6,893 bases of DNA, taken from the NCBI GenBank assembly GCA_028711795.1, contig JAQTRN010000055.1, positions 1 to 6,893 on the forward strand, given 5' to 3'. The stretch is from Dehalococcoidales bacterium (GTDB lineage Bacteria > Chloroflexota > Dehalococcoidia > Dehalococcoidales > JAQTRN01). Positions 1-5,235 of the stretch are shown one piece after another. The first letter of the stretch is position 1; each line of letters opens with the position of its first letter. The notes under the pieces are model-generated. The model was not told the origin of the DNA and did no database searches. It saw only the letters and a program-made list of their open reading frames with translations. The translations under genes were made by a program, and so were the position numbers.

Positions 1-26
1 CAGGGGGTAGCGATCGCTACCCCCTG
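1..26. repeat. Perfect 26-bp palindrome at the window edge
   Basis: The first 13 bases, CAGGGGGTAGCGA, are followed directly by their exact reverse complement, with GCGATCGC at the centre. Transcribed, this would fold into an 11-bp GC-rich stem with a GATC loop. No T-run follows on the plus strand, so it is not a standard intrinsic terminator in that direction, and what lies to its left is outside the window. It could be the end of an upstream transcript, a dispersed palindromic repeat or a protein-binding site. The palindrome is certain; the role is not known. Confidence 0.9.
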
Positions 27-363
27 TATGACTCCGTAGAAATCTCCTGTTTTTGTGTTGCCTGACTAAGTAAAGTACTCGCTCGTTTTCGATGAACGTC
101 TGAGGATGGCCTGCTAACGTAAAACTGATTCGCCAATCTGGCCTGCTTAAGGGGATCCAGACTGAGAGTGATATCTGAGTTGTAAGGGCACGCCTGAAAA
201 GGCTTTACTCGGGACGTGTATTCCCATATAATTGACGAGGTTGCAGGAAGAGGCTACTAAGTGCCGGGTGGATTCTTGCCAGTAGGGGTTTCTAAAAGAC
301 TAACACTAAGTTCACACTAATAGTTTACATAACTGCTAACAATTTGAGGTTTTAGCTTTAAGT
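27..363. other. 337-bp stretch without a supported gene
   Basis: No start codon with a ribosome-binding site opens a frame of useful length here. Small hairpins are visible: GCCT-GAAA-AGGC at 192-203, which has a GNRA-type loop, and GGGA...TCCC around 212-227. The last 70 bases before the tRNA are AT-rich, but no convincing -35/-10 pair can be read. On the minus strand a frame stays open for 78 codons, from 253 down to a TAG at 17-19 inside the left palindrome. It has no ATG or GTG, only an internal TTG without a good Shine-Dalgarno site. A degraded gene, a structured RNA or plain spacer are all possible. I looked for tmRNA, RNase P, SRP and 6S RNA signatures and found none. Confidence 0.5.
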
Positions 364-438
364 GCCAGCGTAGCTCAGTGGTAGAGCAGCGGTTTCGTAA
401 ACCGCTGGTCGTCGGTCCAAATCCGACCGCTGGCTCCA
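364..438 (+). tRNA. tRNA-Thr (anticodon CGU)
   Basis: This is a complete cloverleaf. The acceptor arms GCCAGCG and CGCTGGC pair perfectly over 7 bp. The D arm is GCTC-AGTGGTA-GAGC. The anticodon stem is GCGGT/ACCGC with loop TTCGTAA, giving anticodon CGT, which reads the threonine codon ACG. The T stem is GTCGG/CCGAC. The discriminator base is T and the 3' CCA is encoded. One oddity is that the T loop reads TCCAAAT, so the nearly invariant T at position 55 (pseudouridine in most tRNAs) is C. Five T residues at 440-444 follow at once and may help end the transcript. The next gene is convergent, 17 bp away. Confidence 0.95.
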
Positions 439-455
439 CTTTTTGCTCCTGGATC

Positions 456-611
456 TTATCGGAATGTGGCGATGACAGTCACCAGGCCGATCACGATGAG
501 GTAAACGCCGATAATATAGGCGATCACTTTCGGCCAGATGATGATAACGACTCCGGTTACGATGGTTATGATGCCGGCTATTAGTCCGCCAACCGGGAAC
601 GAATTAAGCAT
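456..611 (-). CDS. Small two-helix membrane protein, DUF3096-like
   Basis: This is a 51-residue protein beginning MLNSFPVGGLIAG. Residues about 7-25 and 29-49 form two strongly hydrophobic stretches rich in Ile, Val and Gly, joined by a short W-P-K turn at residues 26-28. The protein ends T-F-R. This helix, conserved Pro turn, helix layout and length match the DUF3096 family of tiny bacterial inner-membrane proteins, whose function is unknown. The ATG is chosen because AGGAAGGAG (complement of 617-625) lies 5 bases upstream and a perfect TATAAT (643-648) precedes it. The gene is convergent with the tRNA and divergent from the zinc-ribbon gene. The family name is from memory of the pattern; the membrane topology is read directly. 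Confidence 0.75.
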   Translation of the reverse strand: MLNSFPVGGLIAGIITIVTGVVIIIWPKVIAYIIGVYLIVIGLVTVIATFR

Positions 612-642
612 GGACGCTCCTTCCTGCGGTGATACAGGCTAC

Positions 643-648
643 ATTATA
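643..648 (-). promoter_or_regulatory. -10 element of the small membrane protein gene
   Basis: A perfect TATAAT lies on the minus strand, about 31 bases upstream of the ATG at 611, giving a short leader that contains the Shine-Dalgarno site. The -35 is weak: TTGGCA (669-674) lies 20 bases away, longer than the usual 16-18. The promoter lies back to back with the plus-strand promoter at 691-719. Confidence 0.45.
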
Positions 649-690
649 CTACTTCCGGACGAAAATGGTGCCAAATTGAGCTTGAAGGTA

Positions 691-719
691 TTGACAACGC
701 GAGTGTGAGTGGCTATCAT
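691..719 (+). promoter_or_regulatory. Sigma-70-type promoter of the zinc-ribbon gene
   Basis: A consensus -35 TTGACA (691-696) and a -10 TATCAT (714-719, five of six bases matching) are separated by exactly 17 bases. Transcription would start near 726, leaving a leader of about 35 bases before the ATG at 760. The leader contains the AGGAGG ribosome-binding site at 748-753. Such a near-consensus promoter suggests steady, fairly high expression of the tiny gene downstream. Confidence 0.75.
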
Positions 720-759
720 TCCTAATCAAGCGTGATTCGCATCAATAGGAGGTAGCCCG

Positions 760-900
760 ATGCAAGGTTATTGCGTTAAGTGCCGTGCCAAGAGAGAGAT
801 CAGGAACCCGCGCAACATCGTCATGAAGAATGGTCGGCCAGCAACTCAGGGTACCTGCCCCATTTGTGGCACCAAGATGTTCCGTATCGGTAAGGCCTAG
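760..900 (+). CDS. 46-residue zinc-ribbon protein, DUF5679-like
   Basis: The protein starts MQGYCVKCRAK and has two Cys pairs, C5-x2-C8 and C33-x2-C36, 24 residues apart. This is the treble-clef/zinc-ribbon spacing expected to bind one zinc ion. Between them is the basic segment N-P-R-N-I-V-M-K-N-G-R-P-A-T-Q-G-T, and the end is T-K-M-F-R-I-G. This matches the short DUF5679 family, which I associate mainly with Chloroflexota and whose function is unknown; a nucleic-acid or ribosome-associated role is only a guess from the basic charge. The start is fixed by AGGAGG 6 bases upstream and by the strong promoter at 691-719. It is a single-gene unit ending in TAG, convergent with the MFS gene. Confidence 0.85.
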   Translation: MQGYCVKCRAKREIRNPRNIVMKNGRPATQGTCPICGTKMFRIGKA

Positions 901-934
901 CCGGGAGTCTTTCGGGGGCCGGTGCCAGTCTTGT

Positions 935-978
935 CCAGACGCTAAAGGAATCTTTTTATTGATACTTTAGCGGGCTGG
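935..978. other. Imperfect long hairpin in the convergent gap (possible terminator)
   Basis: Perfect 8-base arms CGCTAAAG (940-947) and CTTTAGCG (965-972) are flanked by a second pairing, CCAG (935-938) with CTGG (975-978), and contain an inner ATC/GAT. The loop is T-rich. Neither strand has a U-tract after the stem, so this is not a classical intrinsic terminator, but its place between two convergent genes suits a bidirectional transcript end. The rest of the 901-1135 gap shows a small hairpin, AGTGG-GGCTG-CCACT at 1029-1043, and no gene. Confidence 0.4.
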
Positions 979-1135
979 GTTATGTCATTAGTAGTGGTAG
1001 CTCTCCTGTTGGCAGTCTGTTATTGATAAGTGGGGCTGCCACTCGGCTTCTCTGTGTTCTGGAGTATGACCTCGAGTAGCCTCGAAGTTCCTCATAGCTC
1101 ATTTGGTACCGTTTTCGGCCATTCATCCCATGTGG

Positions 1136-3472
1136 CTAGACCATGGCCAGGGCTGGTTTAAGATTTCTTGGGGCGGTGGGGCGGCTGCTGCGGTTCAGTG
1201 CTGACCTTTCGGAAACCTTTATGTTCGGGTGGGGGGTCGCGGGGTGTTCAGTTGGGATAGTATCCATCTTAACGCGGGTGTGCTTGATTACTGTCTCCGT
1301 TGCCATCGTCTCCCCGGTCACGGGTCTGGTATATTGTTTCCAGGCGTTGGGCTGGTAGTATAAAGCCTTACGAGATGACGGTGCCTCACCACGAATCGGC
1401 GCGGCTAAGGCTGATGCCGGTGACTTTCCCCGGTAGCTAGCCTGGCCTTGTGGCTGGTAGAAGAGGCCGGTCTTGGTGGGCACTGTCCTGACTTCGGTCC
1501 CGGTGCTGGCTGTTACCGCCATTGGGGATGGCTCCCTCAGCCCTTCCCATGCCTGAGGCTGATAGAAATAAGCCTTTCTGCCTGGTTTTACTTCCTGAGC
1601 GATCGTGTCGGCTACTGTGGTTAATGCCTGTTGCCGATACTCGTCCCAGGCCTGAGGCTTGTGCAGCAGGCCAGCCCTGGCAGACACCGGTTTAATTTGC
1701 GTTTCGATGTCGGTTTTGGCTGTAGTTGGCGTTTGCTCCCGGATGACTTTCCAGGCTTCGGGTTGGTAGAAGATAGCCTTTTTGTCCTGCGCTACAGCGA
1801 CATGGGCGTTGGCTATAGTTGGTTCCGGAATGAGTGACTCTACGTACTGGGCTGCGGCCTGGGGCTGATAGAAAAGAGCGCTGGCCGAAGTAGTCCTCGT
1901 CTCCGATCGTTTGCTTTCACCGGTGAGCGATTGTTTGGCGAAGACCGTCCAGGCCTGTGGTCGGTAATAAAGTCCTGTTGGATTTGGTAAACTGGTGTTT
2001 TTGTTTGCAGTTAAGGACTGCTGGATATACTGTGCCCAGGCCCGGGGTTTGTGAAAAAGCCCCTTCTCGGTGGTTGTGGTGTTGAGCCCGGCGGTTGACG
2101 GGTTAGTAGCCGCCGACTGTTTGACGAACTGGGTCCAGGACTCTGGTTGGTAGAAAAGGCCCTGTTTCGAAGACCAGGTCTTGATTATCGAGTCCCAGTC
2201 CAGACTCGTTCCGATTTCGGGCGCGCCGGCTGGCAGTGCCAGGTCAACCAGTTTATGGAAGATAACAAAGACTATCACCAGGCGCAAGACACCGGACAGC
2301 AGGAATAGGCCCAGTATCTGACTCCCGAAGACAGGGAAGGTGAAGGCGAGGAGGTAAGCGCCCGAAAGGGCCCCCAGGGCCATTGATAGCATATTCAAGC
2401 TCTTGTGGTAGGCAATATATCGCAGTCTCTTGTCCTCGGGGGCGGCTTTGTAGAGGTAGTTCTGGCAGGACAGGTCAAAGGCCGCCCACAGAGTCCCGGA
2501 TAGCAGTTGCACGGCGATAAGGTAAGCCACGTTGGAGGAAAATAGCCAGAGAACCGGGACAAAAGGAATTAGATGCGAAGCGATACCGAGGACTCTGATG
2601 TTGCCCGTGCGGTCGGCGTATTTTCCCCAGAAGGTGCTGCTCAGGATCCGGGCTATGTAGTCAGCTGAAATCACTGCGGTGAAGGTTATATAACTGAAAT
2701 GCAGGTCTTTCAACATGTAGACTGCGTATAGTGGGCCGCACAGGTTAACGGATAAAGTGAAGAGAGAAACGAACCAGATGAATGTCTTTAAGTTTCCCCG
2801 GCTGGCTTCCCTGATGAATTCCAGGAAACCGAAGTGTGTCCGTCGTTGCTCGCTGGCGGCAGGCGGTGCTTTGATCATTCCGTATAGGATGAAACTGGCG
2901 AAGGTAGCCATGAAAGCCAGAGAGAATATAGCGGCAAACCCCTGAAATATCTGGCCCTCAAATATGTCAAGGACGTAGCCCATGACATAGAAAGTTGCCA
3001 GGTAGGTGGCGCCGGATATCGCCAGGCGTGCGCCCAGGTATTTTCCGGCGCTCTTGGTCGGAGCCAGGGACGCTAGCCAGTTGTCCCGCAGGGGTGACGC
3101 CAGAGTGGTCGGTATCAGACTGACTATCCACAGTAAGACAAACCAGAGGGGATTTATCGACCCCAGAAACAGTGGGACCAGAATAAGTGGCAACCAGCTA
3201 ACCAGGCTACAAAAAGCCAGGATGATCATGGCCTTTCTGGTTGTTCCGATTCTTTCGATGATAGAAGGTGTTTTGATACAGAGCAAGGAAAGGACCAGGT
3301 TTATTATCGACGCAAACCAGGCTACATTCCTGGCTTCGGCACCGGAGGCAATCAACGATGATGATTGGTAGGCAATACCGGCACTCTCCATGGCGGAAGT
3401 AGCGGCTTCGCCGTGGAAGTAGTCTATCTTCCCTTCTTGGTTCTTTTCCTTGACTTCCCCTGATTTCTTCAT
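1136..3472 (-). CDS. MFS carrier with a long repeat-bearing C-terminal tail
   Basis: The protein has 778 residues. Residues about 20-406 are a major facilitator domain with eleven clear membrane helices (near 50-68, 81-103, 108-127, 150-170, 178-200, 229-251, 262-281, 295-311, 315-335, 357-377 and 382-405). The expected first helix (about 25-44) is unusually polar. The signature loop between the halves is present as G-K-Y-A-D-R-T-G at 283-290; the matching loop after helix 2 is degraded to E-R-I-G-T-T-R-K (73-80). The substrate cannot be read. Residues about 436-720 form a soluble tail with nine copies of a G-L-F-Y-Q-P-Q-A-W-like motif, followed by a basic, Pro/Ser-rich end. MFS proteins normally end near 400-450 residues, so the tail nearly doubles the length. 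The ATG at 3472 lacks a clear Shine-Dalgarno site but follows a good promoter by about 50 bases; M28 is a less likely alternative. It is probably transcribed alone. Confidence 0.85.
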   Translation of the reverse strand: MKKSGEVKEKNQEGKIDYFHGEAATSAMESAGIAYQSSSLIASGAEARNVAWFASIINLVLSLLCIKTPSIIERIGTTRKAMIILAFCSLVSWLPLILVPLFLGSINPLWFVLLWIVSLIPTTLASPLRDNWLASLAPTKSAGKYLGARLAISGATYLATFYVMGYVLDIFEGQIFQGFAAIFSLAFMATFASFILYGMIKAPPAASEQRRTHFGFLEFIREASRGNLKTFIWFVSLFTLSVNLCGPLYAVYMLKDLHFSYITFTAVISADYIARILSSTFWGKYADRTGNIRVLGIASHLIPFVPVLWLFSSNVAYLIAVQLLSGTLWAAFDLSCQNYLYKAAPEDKRLRYIAYHKSLNMLSMALGALSGAYLLAFTFPVFGSQILGLFLLSGVLRLVIVFVIFHKLVDLALPAGAPEIGTSLDWDSIIKTWSSKQGLFYQPESWTQFVKQSAATNPSTAGLNTTTTEKGLFHKPRAWAQYIQQSLTANKNTSLPNPTGLYYRPQAWTVFAKQSLTGESKRSETRTTSASALFYQPQAAAQYVESLIPEPTIANAHVAVAQDKKAIFYQPEAWKVIREQTPTTAKTDIETQIKPVSARAGLLHKPQAWDEYRQQALTTVADTIAQEVKPGRKAYFYQPQAWEGLREPSPMAVTASTGTEVRTVPTKTGLFYQPQGQASYRGKSPASALAAPIRGEAPSSRKALYYQPNAWKQYTRPVTGETMATETVIKHTRVKMDTIPTEHPATPHPNIKVSERSALNRSSRPTAPRNLKPALAMV
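1319..2167 (-). repeat. Nine-copy ~33-residue repeat in the MFS tail
   Basis: The motif is roughly [AG]-[LIY]-[FYL]-[YH]-[QKR]-P-[QERN]-[AS]-W-x-x-[YF]. Its invariant proline falls at residues 443, 476, 505, 537, 571, 606, 639, 674 and 708, that is, at intervals of 33, 29, 32, 34, 35, 33, 35 and 34. The linkers between motifs are Thr/Ser/Ala-rich and poorly conserved. Copies 4 and 8 have lost the Trp (A-A-A and G-Q-A). The copies have diverged, so the array is old rather than a recent slippage product. The basic motif (aromatic, aromatic, Q/K/R-P, W) resembles a short linear binding motif displayed repeatedly on a flexible tether. Confidence 0.85.
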
Positions 3473-3530
3473 ACCGGTAAACTTGCGTTTTAGTCCTATA
3501 TTGCCATTAAAATATTGCTTAACGCTAAAT

Positions 3531-3558
3531 ATTATAGTCTAATAATTGCGGTTGACAA
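3531..3558 (-). promoter_or_regulatory. Promoter of the MFS gene
   Basis: On the minus strand, -35 TTGTCA (3553-3558, five of six) and a perfect -10 TATAAT (3531-3536) are 16 bases apart. The predicted start of transcription is near 3524, with a leader of about 50 bases to the ATG at 3472. Confidence 0.65.
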
Positions 3559-3569
3559 GTACCTGGCGC

Positions 3570-3596
3570 AATATTTTTTGAATTTTCAAAAATATT
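3570..3596. promoter_or_regulatory. AT-rich inverted repeat upstream of the MFS promoter
   Basis: AATATTTTTTGAA (3570-3582) and TTCAAAAATATT (3585-3596) pair over 12 bp with one bulged T and a two-base centre. It lies about a dozen bases upstream of the -35 element, where an UP element or a regulator site would sit. Two further small dyads lie beyond it: CCCC/GGGG (3617-3634) and TACCG-CAAGT-CGGTA (3642-3656). The symmetry is certain; a regulatory role is inferred. Confidence 0.4.
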
Positions 3597-3664
3597 CTTG
3601 CCGGTGATATTTTTGACCCCGTGCTTACCTGGGGAAGATAGTACCGCAAGTCGGTATGACTGAC

Positions 3665-3712
3665 TAAAAAAGAAGGAGGATGAAGGGCCTCATGGCCAAA
3701 TCATCCTCCTTC
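3665..3712 (-). terminator. Strong intrinsic terminator of the SDR operon
   Basis: Read on the minus strand, twelve perfectly paired bases (3701-3712 with 3672-3683) enclose an inner GGCC-ATGA-GGCC stem and are followed at once by six T residues (complement of 3666-3671). This is a classical rho-independent terminator, 31 bases after the SDR stop codon. It separates the operon from the MFS gene, whose promoter lies further on. Confidence 0.92.
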
Positions 3713-3743
3713 CGGGTAAAATAACAGATTGTAGCCGTCTGCG

Positions 3744-4598
3744 TTAGCGCTGGTCGCAGGCGCCACCGTCGATGGTAATGGTCTTTCCGGTTACGTAGTC
3801 GGACATATCGGTAACCAGGAACTCCACTACCTTGGCGCAATCTTCGATAGTTCCCTCTCTCCGCAGAGCAATCTGGTCAGCCAGCTGGCTCCGATCACCG
3901 AGCCGGCCGGTGCGGATAATACCGGGGGCGATGCAGTTGACGTTGATATTAAAGGGGCCTAACTCCTGGGCGAGAGCCCGGGTATAGTAGATGATGGCTG
4001 CTTTGGCTGTTCCATAGGGATGGTAGCTGCCCCTGGCGACGAGCCCACCGGTAGAAGCTACCGTGACAATCTTGCCTGATTTCTGCTTCTTCATGAAGGG
4101 GGCGACGGCCATGCAGGTGTACATACAGGTCATCAGGTTGATATCGAGCACGCGGGTCAGCATTTCTTGCGGGCAGTCCGAAGGCGTGCCGGTAGTGGTG
4201 ACGTCACCGCTACCCTTTTCACCTTTCCTGCCCGGTCCGGCCTCGCCCGATTTCATCTCGTCGGCGAATTTCACCGTACCCCCGCCGGCGTTGCAGACGG
4301 CGATGTCAATTCTGCCCATCTTCTTCGCAATATCGGCGATGGCTTTTTCGGTAGCCGGGCGGTCAGTCAGGTCTACCTCCAGCCCCATTGCTTTGACCCC
4401 GATTGCCTTACATTCGTCCACCACTGTGGGCGCCGTCATCAGTTTCTTTTCAAAATCATATACTTCGAATCCCTTGAGGTTCCGGTCAATAATAGCGATA
4501 TTGGCCCCGAGGTTGGCCAGGCGGAGAGCGTAGCCCCGGCCAAGACCGCGGCCACCGCCCGTAATCACAGCTACCTTGCCGGCTAGTTTTTGTTCCAT
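3744..4598 (-). CDS. Short-chain dehydrogenase/reductase (classical SDR)
   Basis: This 284-residue NAD(P)-dependent oxidoreductase has every classical SDR landmark: the Rossmann loop T-G-G-G-R-G-L-G (13-20), acidic D38 at the end of the second strand (favouring NAD over NADP), D76 in E-V-D-L-T-D, N-A-G (103-105), N154, catalytic S182, Y195 and K199 (Y-x3-K), and I-A-P-G (223-226). The substrate cannot be told. It is about 30 residues longer than the usual 250 because of two insertions: one of about 10-15 residues after D38, and a Gly/Lys-rich one of about 25 at residues 114-142. The ATG at 4598 follows AAAGGTGG (complement of 4606-4613) by 7 bases. It is the last gene of an operon, 36 bases after the hendecad protein, and is followed by a strong terminator. 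Confidence 0.93.
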   Translation of the reverse strand: MEQKLAGKVAVITGGGRGLGRGYALRLANLGANIAIIDRNLKGFEVYDFEKKLMTAPTVVDECKAIGVKAMGLEVDLTDRPATEKAIADIAKKMGRIDIAVCNAGGGTVKFADEMKSGEAGPGRKGEKGSGDVTTTGTPSDCPQEMLTRVLDINLMTCMYTCMAVAPFMKKQKSGKIVTVASTGGLVARGSYHPYGTAKAAIIYYTRALAQELGPFNINVNCIAPGIIRTGRLGDRSQLADQIALRREGTIEDCAKVVEFLVTDMSDYVTGKTITIDGGACDQR

Positions 4599-4634
4599 GA
4601 ATTTACCACCTTTCTGCTGTTTTTTATTTTGGCT

Positions 4635-5156
4635 TTATCGGATTATTTTAGAATAAATATTCCAGGATTGCTCTACCGTCTGGTCGCGGAGCCTCCAGGC
4701 TTCAGTTACTGTTTCTTCACGAGATTTCAGCGCTTGGGCGATAGCCTCTTCACTGGTTTGTTGGGCCTGTACGCGAGCCTGCTGGTAGGTCTTTTCGGCT
4801 TGCTCCAGGGCCTGGCGATAGGCCTCTTCGGCTTGCCGTTCCTCTTCCTCGCGGGCTTTCAGGGCCTGCTGAACACGCTCTTCAAAGATTGCGTTAGCCT
4901 GCTGTTCCGCCTTCTTATATGTCTTGGTTACCTGTTGCTCGTTGCCTTTATAGATCTTTGACACTTGCCGTTGGGCTTCCATGTAGGCTTCGTAGGCCTT
5001 CTGGGCTTGTCCCAGGACCTCGTCTAGCGGCTTCATGGTGGGTTCTTCGGTATCTACGGGTGATACCGATTGTTCTAGGGCCTCTTCAACCTGCTTGGTA
5101 AACTGTTTTTGGGCTTCCCGATAAGCCTTCGGGGTTGGTCCCTTCTGCGTTGTCAC
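4635..5156 (-). CDS. Hendecad-repeat coiled-coil protein
   Basis: The protein has 173 residues, is charged, has no signal peptide or membrane helix, and is rich in Gln, Glu, Ala and Lys. After a Pro-containing N-terminal part (1-46), residues 58-167 are ten consecutive 11-residue repeats starting at 58, 69, 80, 91, 102, 113, 124, 135, 146 and 157. The first position is Y, Y, Y, F, R, Y, Y, S, R, R, then Y168. A strict 11-residue period gives a straight or slightly right-handed helix, as in right-handed coiled coils, or an amphipathic lipid-surface helix as in apolipoprotein-, synuclein- or LEA-type proteins. I do not recognise the family. The start codon is GTG, placed exactly 6 bases after AAAGGAGG. 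It is the middle gene of the operon between the 25-residue-repeat protein and the SDR. Confidence 0.8.
   Translation of the reverse strand: MTTQKGPTPKAYREAQKQFTKQVEEALEQSVSPVDTEEPTMKPLDEVLGQAQKAYEAYMEAQRQVSKIYKGNEQQVTKTYKKAEQQANAIFEERVQQALKAREEEERQAEEAYRQALEQAEKTYQQARVQAQQTSEEAIAQALKSREETVTEAWRLRDQTVEQSWNIYSKIIR
4656..4985 (-). repeat. Ten tandem 11-residue (33-bp) repeats
   Basis: These encode residues 58-167 of the 173-residue protein. Each unit begins with an aromatic or Arg/Ser residue and commonly reads Y-x-x-A-x-x-Q-A-x-x-x. The units have diverged in DNA sequence, so the conserved property is the helical period rather than the base sequence. Confidence 0.8.
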
Positions 5157-5162
5157 TGTGTA

Positions 5163-5170
5163 CCTCCTTT
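5163..5170 (-). promoter_or_regulatory. Ribosome-binding site deciding the GTG start at 5156
   Basis: The minus strand reads AAAGGAGG, a near-perfect Shine-Dalgarno match, 6 bases before GTG. No ATG is comparably placed, so the rare start codon is well supported. Confidence 0.85.
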
Positions 5171-5205
5171 CTCTCTGTTTCGCGATAATCTACTGAGTCT
5201 ATTGA

Positions 5206-5230
5206 ACGGTGCCTGCGCGGCTTAAACCGT
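5206..5230 (-). other. Small intercistronic hairpin
   Basis: In the 79-bp gap between the two repeat proteins, ACGGT (minus-strand copy at 5226-5230) pairs with ACCGT (5206-5210), with an inner GCC/GGC pairing around GCGCA. It is too weak, and lacks the T-run, to be a full terminator. It could be an mRNA processing or partial attenuation site that sets different levels of the two proteins. Confidence 0.3.
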
Positions 5231-5235
5231 CTGAA

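Noticed and set aside
27..363. tmRNA, RNase P, SRP or 6S RNA
   Set aside because: The CCA end, T-loop, tag frame and conserved core motifs of these RNAs could not be found; only small hairpins are visible.
301..363. Promoter directly upstream of the tRNA
   Set aside because: TTCACA and TTTACA occur, but neither has a fitting -10 at normal spacing. The tRNA may be transcribed from further upstream.
378..584. 68-codon plus-strand open frame beginning within the tRNA
   Set aside because: It overlaps the tRNA and is antisense to the small membrane protein gene, which has its own ribosome-binding site and -10 element.
1143..3371. Several short plus-strand open frames opposite the MFS gene
   Set aside because: They are shadows of a 778-codon gene with clear membrane helices and repeats.
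3552..3574. Plus-strand TTGACA as a promoter
   Set aside because: No acceptable -10 lies 16-18 bases downstream, and no plus-strand gene follows. The same bases serve the minus-strand -35 TTGTCA.
4063..4586. Two plus-strand open frames opposite the SDR gene
   Set aside because: The SDR frame has every catalytic motif; the opposite frames have no recognisable motif or ribosome-binding site.
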